Of a stretch of 7,928 nt of DNA, positions 1-6,341 are shown piece by piece. The DNA lies in NCBI GenBank assembly GCA_003136295.1, contig PLDZ01000041.1, positions 1 through 7,928 of the forward strand, read 5' to 3'. This DNA comes from Candidatus Dormiibacterota bacterium. GTDB lineage: Bacteria; Chloroflexota; Dormibacteria; Aeolococcales; Aeolococcaceae. The notes beneath the pieces were generated by a model. The model worked only from the letters and a program-made list of their open reading frames with translations. It was not told the DNA's origin and ran no database searches. The position numbers were made by a program, and so were the translations under genes. Position 1 is the stretch's first letter. Each line of letters begins with the position of its first letter.

Positions 1-457
1 CGCGCGCGGTGGGGATGATGCGGATCTGAGCTTCTCGGTGCTCCCCGATCTCATCCTCATCGACGGCGGCAAGGGCCAGTTGAGCGCCGCAGTCAAAGCG
101 CTTCGCGAGGCGGGCCTCATGCGCGTTCCCGTGTTCGGGCTCGCCAAGCGAAACGAGGAGCTGTACAAGCCGGGGAGGGCCCGGCCGATCATCATCGAGC
201 GGGACAGCCCGACGCTGTTTCTCGTGCAGCGCGTGCGCGACGAAGCGCACCGTTTTGCCATCACCCGCCACCGGGCGCGCCGCGGACGTGCGGCGCTTCG
301 ATCGAAACTTGATGTCGTGCCAGGTCTCGGTCCGGTTCGGCGGCGGGCATTGCTTCGCCAGTTCGGGAGCATCGATGCCATCCGCGACGCCCCACTGGAA
401 CAGCTCACCACCGTGGTGCCACGGCCGGTGGCGCTCCGGGTCAAGGAGCTCCTGTGA
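1..457 (+). CDS. uvrC: UvrABC system protein C (excinuclease subunit C), C-terminal part
   Basis: UvrC makes the incisions flanking a DNA lesion in nucleotide excision repair, acting with UvrA and UvrB. The gene enters from the left edge, so only about the last 151 codons are present and the reading frame (first full codon at base 2) has no start here. The visible part holds the end of the RNase H-like 3' endonuclease domain: LPDLILIDGGKGQL, with a catalytic Asp, then GLAKRNEELYKPGR, and RDEAHRFAITRHR, with the conserved His region. A C-terminal helix-hairpin-helix DNA-binding region follows (LDVVPGLGPVRRRALLRQFG). The second hairpin is degenerate: TTVVPRPVALRV stands where a PGI-type glycine is usual. 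The GIY-YIG nuclease domain and the earlier catalytic Asp residues lie outside the window. The stop TGA (455-457) overlaps the GTG start of the next gene, so the two are probably translationally coupled. Confidence 0.97.
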   Translation, partial: ARGGDDADLSFSVLPDLILIDGGKGQLSAAVKALREAGLMRVPVFGLAKRNEELYKPGRARPIIIERDSPTLFLVQRVRDEAHRFAITRHRARRGRAALRSKLDVVPGLGPVRRRALLRQFGSIDAIRDAPLEQLTTVVPRPVALRVKELL

Positions 458-852
458 GCGAGGGCGAGGTCGCGGTGACGGTGACGTCGTTCGGCTTCAA
501 GTTCGGCCTTCCACCGGAAGCGGGGTGGGTCTTCGACGCGCGCGTGGTGCGCAACCCCTTCTGGGTCGCTGAGTTGCGCTCCTACACCGGACTCGATGCA
601 GCGGTGCGTGACTACGTCCTCGCGGACCCCATCGCCGGCGAGCTCATCGATAGGATGCATTCGCTGCTGCTCTGGACTGCCCGGCGCTATGCGGAACGCG
701 ACCGAGACCTCCTGAGCCTCGCAGTCGGCTGCACCGGAGGCAGGCATCGATCCGTGGCCATCGTGGAGGCGCTGGCGGAACGCCTGCGTGCTGGCGGTCT
801 GACGATCACCGTGGCGCATCGCGACGTCGACGTGCCGGATCCCCGGCTCTGA
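454..852 (+). CDS. Stand-alone RapZ C-terminal domain protein (lacks the ATPase half)
   Basis: This 132-residue protein matches only the C-terminal half of RapZ (YvcJ family). Diagnostic stretches are TSFGFKFGLP (residues 11-20), VFDARVVRNPFWVAELR (26-42), TGLDAAVRDYVL (45-56), GCTGGRHRS (92-100) and VAHRDVDV near the end. In E. coli RapZ this domain binds glucosamine-6-phosphate and the small RNAs GlmY/GlmZ. Full-length RapZ is about 285 residues and begins with a Walker A P-loop kinase-like domain. No P-loop occurs here, and there is no room for one because uvrC occupies the upstream DNA. The start is taken as GTG at 454 within GTGA, overlapping the uvrC stop by four bases, and the conserved domain begins within ten residues of it. 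It is probably a metabolite-sensing or RNA-binding module; whether the bacterial sRNA role applies in this lineage is unknown. The family call is secure, the function is not. Confidence 0.88.
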   Translation: MSEGEVAVTVTSFGFKFGLPPEAGWVFDARVVRNPFWVAELRSYTGLDAAVRDYVLADPIAGELIDRMHSLLLWTARRYAERDRDLLSLAVGCTGGRHRSVAIVEALAERLRAGGLTITVAHRDVDVPDPRL

Positions 853-869
853 GGCACGAGCGCTCGACC

Positions 870-1730
870 GTGGACCGCGCAGAGTCCTTCACCCAGCGCG
901 TCGCCGCCGAGCTCGCTCCGCACACGCCGCTGTTGGCCTGCTGCAGGCGATCGCTCGTGGAGGGCATGGCACTGGTCACCACCACGCCCGGTGCCATCGC
1001 AACCACTCGCCCGGTTGCGGTGCGCGCCGCGATGCAGGCGCTGCATGCCGAACACATCGCGGCACACGTGTCCCGGGTGGGAGCCGCGCGGCGTGTCCAG
1101 TACCTGCTCGTCGGGATCGAACCGGCGATCATCGAGACGAAGTCGACTCGTGTGTGCTGCAGACGCAGCCGCCTTCGCGGCGCGTTTCTCAGTGCCGGCC
1201 GCCTGGTCCGCCCTGACGGCGAGCCGTACCTCGAGATCGGTAGCGCGGACGAGGGCGGCGCCGCGCAGCTGGCCGATGATTTCGCGAACCTGGGAGTCAG
1301 CGCGCGAACGCGCCGGCGGCGCGGGCGTTGGGTGGTCACGGTCCGATCCGGACCCGCCGTTGGGGACGCGCTGAGCTCCATCGGCGCGCAGGCGGGCCGG
1401 CTGACCTTCGAGGCGGGGCGCGTGATCCGGGAGGTGCGCAGCGGCGTCAACCGCCGCCTCAACGCCGAGACCGCCAACCTGCGCCGCACCGCGGCGGCGG
1501 GGGTGCTTCAGCTCGAGTCGATCGCTGTGCTCGAGGCCGACATCGCACGCTGGCAGGCGCTACCCCCGGCGCTCCGTGAGGCCGCGACGCTCCGCTCCCG
1601 CCACCCCGATGACGACCTCGCGCATCTGGCTGAACGGGCCGGCTGCAGCCGGCCGGCGATGGCCGGGCGCCTGCACCGCCTGGTCGCCGCGGCGGGCGAG
1701 AGCGGTGATAGGGTGGGATCTCGCCGCTGA
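870..1730 (+). CDS. whiA: DNA-binding protein WhiA (sporulation/cell division regulator family)
   Basis: WhiA is a DNA-binding protein that in Streptomyces activates sporulation-septation genes with WhiB, and in Bacillus affects division and chromosome segregation. The 286-residue product starts SFTQRVAAELA (6-16) followed by CCRRSLVEGMAL (24-35), the usual WhiA N-terminus. A degenerate LAGLIDADG-like region follows, including CCRRSRLRGAFLSAGRLV (96-113). The family signature VNRRLNAETANLRRT (193-207) and LPPALREAATLR (231-242) precede a C-terminal helix-turn-helix at about 248-272 (LAHLAERAGCSRPAMAGRLHRL). It is somewhat shorter than the usual 310-330 residues. The GTG at 870 is chosen because it puts SFTxxV at the normal distance from the N-terminus; no strong Shine-Dalgarno is seen (only GAGG at 851-854, rather far away). 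It starts 17 bases after the RapZ-domain gene, with no yvcK between. Bases 1119-1141 within it carry a sequence repeated in the gap leader. Confidence 0.95.
   Translation: MDRAESFTQRVAAELAPHTPLLACCRRSLVEGMALVTTTPGAIATTRPVAVRAAMQALHAEHIAAHVSRVGAARRVQYLLVGIEPAIIETKSTRVCCRRSRLRGAFLSAGRLVRPDGEPYLEIGSADEGGAAQLADDFANLGVSARTRRRRGRWVVTVRSGPAVGDALSSIGAQAGRLTFEAGRVIREVRSGVNRRLNAETANLRRTAAAGVLQLESIAVLEADIARWQALPPALREAATLRSRHPDDDLAHLAERAGCSRPAMAGRLHRLVAAAGESGDRVGSRR
1119..1141 (+). repeat. Imperfect direct repeat, copy 1 (inside whiA)
   Basis: GAACCGGCG is followed directly by ATCATCGAGACGAA. The same two blocks, separated by three extra bases, occur at 1729-1754. This copy lies within whiA codons (IEPAIIET). 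Its core CGAT-C-ATCG (1126-1134) is a small palindrome around a central C. Function unknown. Confidence 0.7.
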
Positions 1731-1754
1731 ACCGGCGTCGATCATCGAGACGAA
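1729..1754 (+). repeat. Imperfect direct repeat, copy 2 (whiA stop to gap leader)
   Basis: GAACCGGCG, then TCG, then ATCATCGAGACGAA: all 23 bases of copy 1 with a three-base insertion. It begins within the whiA stop codon and ends just upstream of the gap ribosome binding site. The insertion extends the palindrome to TCGAT-C-ATCGA (1738-1748), which could be a protein-binding site in the gap leader. No operator role is shown by the sequence alone. Confidence 0.7.
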
Positions 1755-1755
1755 T

Positions 1756-1760
1756 GGAGG
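1756..1760 (+). promoter_or_regulatory. Ribosome binding site of gap
   Basis: GGAGG lies nine bases before ATG at 1770. It is the clearest Shine-Dalgarno in the window and decides the gap start in favour of 1770 over the in-frame TTG at 1761, which immediately abuts it. Confidence 0.8.
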
Positions 1761-1769
1761 TTGGCCTGC

Positions 1770-2777
1770 ATGGGAGTCAGAGTTGGCATCAACGGCTTCG
1801 GCCGGATCGGGCGAAACGTGTTGCGTGCCGCCAGAGAGCGCTCCCCCGACCTCGAGATCGTCGCCGTGAACGACATCACCACGTCGGAGATGCTCGCCCA
1901 CCTGCTCAAGTACGACAGCGTCCTGGGCCGGTTCAACGGGACGGTTGCTGCCGATGCTGACAGTATCACCGTGGACGGCCGGGTCATCAAGGTTCTCGCC
2001 GAGCGGGACCCTCAGCGGCTTCCGTGGGGCGACCTCGGCGTCGACATCGTCGTCGAGTCGACGGGCTTCTTCAGCGATGCCTTGCGTGCCAAGGGCCACA
2101 TCGACGCCGGCGCTCGCAAGGTGGTGATCACGGCTCCCGCCAAGAACGAGGACATCACCATCTGCATGGGCGTCAACGACTCGGCGTACAACCCCGCAGA
2201 GCATCACATCATCTCGAACGCATCGTGCACGACCAACTGCCTGGCCCCGGTCGCCAAGGTGCTCAGTGACTCCTTCGGCATCGACACGGGTTTCATGACC
2301 ACCGTGCACGCCTACACCAAGGATCAGGTGATCCTCGATGCGCCGCATGAGGACAAGCGACGCGCGCGCGCAGCAGCACTCTCCATCATCCCCACGACCA
2401 CGGGTGCCGCCCGGGCGGTGGCGCTGGTGCTGCCCGAGTTGAAGGGCAAGTTCCACGGCATGTCGCTGCGCGTCCCGGTCCCCGACGTCAGCCTCGTCGA
2501 CCTCACCGCAACGCTCTCGAAGGGCGCGAGCGTCGACGACATCAACGGCGAGATGCGTGAGGCGGCGAGCGGCAAGCTCGAGGGCATCCTCGCGGTGAGC
2601 GAGGATCAGCTGGTGTCGGTGGACTTCCTCCATGATTCCCACTCATCCATCCTCGATGCACCGTCGACGATGGTGCTCGGCGACCGCACGGTGAAGGTGC
2701 TCGCCTGGTACGACAACGAGTGGGCCTACTCCTGCCGCGTCGTCGACCTGGTCAACCTGATCGTGTCGCGGCTCTAG
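1770..2777 (+). CDS. gap: Type I glyceraldehyde-3-phosphate dehydrogenase
   Basis: It catalyses the phosphorylating oxidation of glyceraldehyde-3-phosphate to 1,3-bisphosphoglycerate in the cytosol, with reduction of NAD+. The 335-residue product has the normal family length. The Rossmann motif GINGFGRIGRNVLR spans residues 6-19, and N34-D35 ends the second strand; Asp at this place favours NAD+ over NADP+. The active-site block SNASCTTNCLAP gives catalytic Cys153, and His180 lies in TTVHAYTKDQ. RRARAAALSIIPTTTGAA and the C-terminal WYDNEWAYSCRVVDL are also typical. The usual VPVPTGS loop reads VPVPDVS, a known variation in the superfamily. The start is ATG 1770, behind GGAGG. It is the first gene of the glycolytic run and the only one with a strong ribosome binding site, preceded by the 39-base leader 1731-1769 with a palindromic repeat. 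The next gene, pgk, starts seven bases after the stop. Confidence 0.98.
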   Translation: MGVRVGINGFGRIGRNVLRAARERSPDLEIVAVNDITTSEMLAHLLKYDSVLGRFNGTVAADADSITVDGRVIKVLAERDPQRLPWGDLGVDIVVESTGFFSDALRAKGHIDAGARKVVITAPAKNEDITICMGVNDSAYNPAEHHIISNASCTTNCLAPVAKVLSDSFGIDTGFMTTVHAYTKDQVILDAPHEDKRRARAAALSIIPTTTGAARAVALVLPELKGKFHGMSLRVPVPDVSLVDLTATLSKGASVDDINGEMREAASGKLEGILAVSEDQLVSVDFLHDSHSSILDAPSTMVLGDRTVKVLAWYDNEWAYSCRVVDLVNLIVSRL

Positions 2778-2784
2778 ACGAGCG

Positions 2785-3990
2785 ATGCCAGCGCTGTCGA
2801 AGGCGACCCTCGACGACGTCGACGTCCACGGCAAGCGAGTCCTGTTGCGCGAGGATCTCAATGTGCCGATGCGCGACGGCGCCATCACCGACGATCGCAG
2901 GATCCGCGAGGCGATTCCGACCATCGAAGCGCTCCGATCGAGGGACGCCCGCGTGATCGTGATCGCACACTTGGGGCGTCCCCACGGGAAAATCGATGAC
3001 AGCGCCCGTCTCGGCCCCATCGCCGCGCGCTTGAGCAGCCTCCTCGGTGCCGACGTGCGCCTGGCCTCGGACGTCGTCGGCGACAGCGCGCAGAGCATGG
3101 TCGCATCGCTGCGCGACGGCGATGTCGGCATGCTCGAAAACGTTCGCTTCGAACCGGGCGAAGAGGCGAACGACCCGGCCTTCGCGAGCCGTCTCGCCGC
3201 CTTTGGCGACATCTTCGTGAACGACGCCTTCGGGACCGCGCACCGAGCCCATGCCTCAACCGAGGGAGTCGCCCACCTGCTCCCCGCGGTTGCCGGCAAG
3301 CTCATGGCGCGCGAACTCGAGATGCTCGGCGGCGTCATGGACAACCCGATCGCGCCGGTGGTCGCCATCGTCGGCGGGTCGAAGATCTCGACAAAGGTGG
3401 GCGTGCTCCACCATCTGCTCGATCGCGTCGATGTGCTTTGGGTCGGTGGGGCGATGGCGTGCACCTTCTACCGCGCGCTCGGCGAGAGCACCGGGACCTC
3501 GCTGGTGGAGGAGGAGCAGGTGGAGACCGCGCGCCGCCTGCTCGCGGAAGCCGGCGGCCGGCGCGCCGACCTCCGCCTCCCGGTCGATGCCGTGGTCGTC
3601 GAAGAGCCGGTGGCCGGCGCACCGGCGCAGGTCGTCGCGTGGAAGGCAATCCCCGATGGATGGATGGTGGTCGACGCCGGACCCGACACCGTGCACCGCA
3701 TCGCCGCCGACTGCTCCGGCGCGGGAACCATCATCTGGAACGGCCCCCTTGGGATCTACGAGATTCCCGACTTCGCGGCGAGCACACGCGATGTCGCGCG
3801 TGCCGTGGCCGCCTCCAGGGCGACCACGGTGATCGGCGGGGGCGACCTCGCCGCAGCGGTTCAGGATGCGGGCGTTGCTGACAAGATCGGCTTTATCAGC
3901 ACCGGCGGCGGCGCCACCATCGAGTTGCTCGAGGGGCGGACGCTGCCCGGCGTCGCCGCGCTTCGCGACCGCGAGGTCGTCCGGCGCTGA
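2785..3990 (+). CDS. pgk: Phosphoglycerate kinase
   Basis: It transfers the acyl phosphate of 1,3-bisphosphoglycerate to ADP, giving 3-phosphoglycerate and ATP. The 401-residue length fits bacterial monomeric Pgk. N-terminal domain: KRVLLREDLNVPMRDG (17-32; R22, D24 and N26 bind substrate), AHLGRP (61-66), LENVRFEPGEEANDP (117-131) and AFGTAHRAHAST (148-159). C-terminal nucleotide domain: IVGGSKISTKVGVL (195-208), WVGGAMACTF (219-228), WNGPLGIYE (318-326) and GGGD with FISTGGGATIELLEG (370-384). Small departures from consensus are RED for RVD/RAD, GGSK for GGAK, and GGGDL for GGGDS/T; none removes a known catalytic residue. ATG 2785 is seven bases after the gap stop and gives the usual N-terminus. 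The stop TGA (3988-3990) overlaps the tpiA ATG. Confidence 0.98.
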   Translation: MPALSKATLDDVDVHGKRVLLREDLNVPMRDGAITDDRRIREAIPTIEALRSRDARVIVIAHLGRPHGKIDDSARLGPIAARLSSLLGADVRLASDVVGDSAQSMVASLRDGDVGMLENVRFEPGEEANDPAFASRLAAFGDIFVNDAFGTAHRAHASTEGVAHLLPAVAGKLMARELEMLGGVMDNPIAPVVAIVGGSKISTKVGVLHHLLDRVDVLWVGGAMACTFYRALGESTGTSLVEEEQVETARRLLAEAGGRRADLRLPVDAVVVEEPVAGAPAQVVAWKAIPDGWMVVDAGPDTVHRIAADCSGAGTIIWNGPLGIYEIPDFAASTRDVARAVAASRATTVIGGGDLAAAVQDAGVADKIGFISTGGGATIELLEGRTLPGVAALRDREVVRR

Positions 3991-4784
3991 TGGCGGAATC
4001 CCGGCACGCAACGGCCTCGCTGATGGTGGCCGGGAACTGGAAGATGAACACCACCGTGGACGAGGGCGTCGCCCTGGCGCGCGCCGTCTGTGTCGCGGTT
4101 GCGGCGAAGGAACGCGTCGATGTCGCGATCCTTCCGCCGTTCACGCACCTGTGGGCGATCCGCTCGGTGCTCGAAGGGACCGGCGTCCGCCTCGGTGCCC
4201 AGGACGTGTACTGGAAGGACTCGGGAGCGTTCACCGGCGAGATCTCACCGGCAATGCTGGCCGGATGGTGCGACCTGACGCTGGTCGGACATTCCGAGCG
4301 CCGCCACATCTTCGGCGAGCGCAACCACGAGGTTGGCAAGAAGTTCGTCGCGTCGCTTGCTCACGGCCTCCAGGTGATCCTCGCGGTGGGGGAGACGAGC
4401 GACGAACGTGACGATGGCCGCACCTTCGACGTCGTGAATCGTCAGCTCGACGCGGTCTTCGCCGAGCTGGAGATTCCGCCGGCGATGGACGCCTGGGTGA
4501 TCGCCTACGAGCCGGTGTGGGCGATCGGGACCGGTCGCACCGCGACGCCCGAACAGGCGCAGGAGGTCGTCGCCCACATCAAGCAGCACGTTCGTGCACG
4601 CTTCCTTGACGGTTCTCCGCGAGTCCTCTACGGCGGCAGCGTCACCGCCGCCAACGCTGCATCACTGTTCGGCGAAGCGGATATCGACGGCGCGCTGGTG
4701 GGTGGCGTGAGCTTGCGTGCCGAGGAGTTCGGTGTCATCGTCGCCGCTGCCGAGACGGCCGCTTGCGCTCGTGACCTCGACTAG
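3990..4784 (+). CDS. tpiA: Triosephosphate isomerase
   Basis: It interconverts dihydroxyacetone phosphate and glyceraldehyde-3-phosphate. The TIM-barrel motifs are all present in 264 residues: GNWKMN (15-20, with the substrate-binding Lys18), SGAFTGEISPAML (78-90), LVGHSERR (98-105, catalytic His101), AYEPVWAIGTGRTATPEQ (172-189, catalytic Glu174 and the flexible loop 6), YGGSV (214-218) and DGALVGG (233-239). The ATG at 3990 overlaps the pgk stop as ATGA/TGATG. It gives an N-terminus about ten residues longer than usual; an internal ATG at 4023 would leave almost nothing before GNWKMN, so 3990 is preferred. Residue 132 is Ala in LAVGET, where most family members have the conserved Cys of the C(V/I)GE motif. 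Cytosolic, normally dimeric. Confidence 0.98.
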   Translation: MAESRHATASLMVAGNWKMNTTVDEGVALARAVCVAVAAKERVDVAILPPFTHLWAIRSVLEGTGVRLGAQDVYWKDSGAFTGEISPAMLAGWCDLTLVGHSERRHIFGERNHEVGKKFVASLAHGLQVILAVGETSDERDDGRTFDVVNRQLDAVFAELEIPPAMDAWVIAYEPVWAIGTGRTATPEQAQEVVAHIKQHVRARFLDGSPRVLYGGSVTAANAASLFGEADIDGALVGGVSLRAEEFGVIVAAAETAACARDLD

Positions 4785-4793
4785 CTCCGCGGC

Positions 4794-6329
4794 ATGAGCG
4801 GGGTGCGGCCCTTTGTGCTCGTCATCCTCGACGGGTGGGGATACAACACGGACGCCTACGGCAACGCGATTGCCGCAGCACGCACGCCCGAGCTCGACGC
4901 CCTCGAGCGCCGGTGGCCACACACGACGGTCGATGCCAGCGGTGTGGCGGTGGGATTGCCGCCGGGGCAGCAGGGCAACTCCGAAGTCGGCCATCTCACC
5001 ATCGGCTCGGGGCGGCTCATCTACCAGCCGCTCTCCCGCATCCGCCGGGCCATCGCCGATGGCAGCTTCTACGAGAACGCTGCGATGTGCGCGGCGGTCG
5101 ACCGTGCGCGCGATCGCGGCAGCGCGCTGCACTGCCTCGGGCTGATCTCGCCCGGCGGGGTCCACAGCCACCAGGACCACGCGCTCGCAGTCGCCGAGCT
5201 CGCCCGCCGTCGCGGCTTGAATGCGGTGTGGTTCCATGCGTTTCTCGACGGGCGCGACGAGCCGCCGAGCAGCGCCGCGGAATTCGTGCACACCTTCGTC
5301 GAGCAGCTGCGTCGCGACGGAGTCGGGGCGGTCGCTTCCGTCTCCGGCCGGTACTTTGCGATGGACCGGGACCGGCGCTGGGACCGCACTCAGCGAGCGT
5401 ACGAAGTCATCGTGGGAGTTGGTGACGGCACCGCCGCCGACCCGGTTGCCTACATCCGGTCGCAGTACGCCGCGGGCGTCACCGACGAATTCGTCCCTCC
5501 GGCGTCGATTCTCCACGAGGGACGGCGCGTCCGCATCGAAGACGGCGACTCGATCATCTTCTTCAACTTCCGCCCCGATCGCGCGCGCCAGCTGAGCCAC
5601 GCACTCGTCGACGCGGACTTCGACGGCTTCTTGCGGTCGAGGGTGCTGCGCGATGTCGACCTTGTCACGTTCACCGAGTACGAGCGAGATCTTGGCGCCG
5701 AGGTGGCATTCCCGCGCGAGGACGTGCGTCATACGCTCGCAGAGGAGATCAGCGCCGCGGGGTTGCGCCAGTTCCACGTCGCGGAGACCGAGAAATACGC
5801 GCACGTCACGTACTTCATCAACGGCGGCCGCGAGACCGCATTCGACGGTGAGGAGCGACTGCTCGTCCCGTCGCAACGGGTGGCGACCTACGACACCGTC
5901 CCCGAGATGCGCGCCGAAGGCGTCACCGATGCGGTGATCACGCGCCTGGAACAGAGCGAGGATGCGCTGCTGATCGCAAACTTCGCGAACGCCGACATGG
6001 TCGGCCACACCGGGGATTTCGACGCGACCGTGCGCGCCGTCGAGTGCGTCGATACCTGCCTCGGTCGCATCGCACGCGCTGTCGGCACGGCGGGTGGCGG
6101 GCTGCTCATCACCGCCGACCACGGCAATGCCGAGTACAAGATCGATCGCCGCGATGGATCGGTGCTGACCGCGCACACCACCAGCCCGGTGCCCGTCATC
6201 CTCTGCGGCGCCGGCGACGGTCCGCTGCGCGACGGCGGCGGCCTGCGCGATATCGCGCCCACGGTGCTGGAGGCGATGGGTCTTCCGGTGCCCATCGAGA
6301 TGACCGGGACCTCGCTGCTCAGTTCCTGA
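4794..6329 (+). CDS. gpmI: 2,3-bisphosphoglycerate-independent phosphoglycerate mutase
   Basis: It converts 3-phosphoglycerate to 2-phosphoglycerate through a phosphoserine intermediate, using two bound metal ions (typically Mn2+). The 511-residue product is a standard alkaline-phosphatase-superfamily iPGM. The metal ligand Asp13 lies in VILDGWG. The nucleophile Ser63 lies in QGNSEVGHLTIGSGR. Substrate-binding residues include His124 in GGVHSHQDH, R154-D155 in AFLDGRDEPP, R186 and R192 (SGRYFAMDRDRRWDR), R260 and R263 in NFRPDRAR, and K334 in AETEKYAHVT. Further metal ligands are D401 and H405 (ADMVGH), D442 and H443 (ITADHGNAE) and H461 (AHTTSPVP). The ATG at 4794 follows the tpiA stop by nine bases with no obvious Shine-Dalgarno, so translation probably relies on readthrough from tpiA. 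It ends only 12 bases from a convergent gene, and enolase is not adjacent. Confidence 0.98.
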   Translation: MSGVRPFVLVILDGWGYNTDAYGNAIAAARTPELDALERRWPHTTVDASGVAVGLPPGQQGNSEVGHLTIGSGRLIYQPLSRIRRAIADGSFYENAAMCAAVDRARDRGSALHCLGLISPGGVHSHQDHALAVAELARRRGLNAVWFHAFLDGRDEPPSSAAEFVHTFVEQLRRDGVGAVASVSGRYFAMDRDRRWDRTQRAYEVIVGVGDGTAADPVAYIRSQYAAGVTDEFVPPASILHEGRRVRIEDGDSIIFFNFRPDRARQLSHALVDADFDGFLRSRVLRDVDLVTFTEYERDLGAEVAFPREDVRHTLAEEISAAGLRQFHVAETEKYAHVTYFINGGRETAFDGEERLLVPSQRVATYDTVPEMRAEGVTDAVITRLEQSEDALLIANFANADMVGHTGDFDATVRAVECVDTCLGRIARAVGTAGGGLLITADHGNAEYKIDRRDGSVLTAHTTSPVPVILCGAGDGPLRDGGGLRDIAPTVLEAMGLPVPIEMTGTSLLSS

Positions 6330-6341
6330 CCCCGGTGCCGG

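Noticed and set aside
1709..1714. TAGGGT as a -10 box for an internal gap promoter at the end of whiA
   Set aside because: It fits TANNNT, but no -35 element lies at a proper distance and such hexamers are frequent; not strong enough to call a promoter.
1560..2642. A 360-codon minus-strand frame opposite whiA/gap
   Set aside because: A shadow of the gap codon pattern; gap is unmistakable in the forward frame and the antisense product resembles nothing known.
2643..3464. Minus-strand frame of 273 codons opposite gap/pgk
   Set aside because: Antisense to the well-supported pgk gene, with low-complexity Ser/Arg-rich translation typical of a shadow frame.
4662..6176. A 504-codon open frame on the minus strand opposite tpiA/gpmI
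   Set aside because: It is antisense to genes with complete catalytic motifs; long antisense frames are expected in GC-rich DNA, and its translation shows no recognisable domain.
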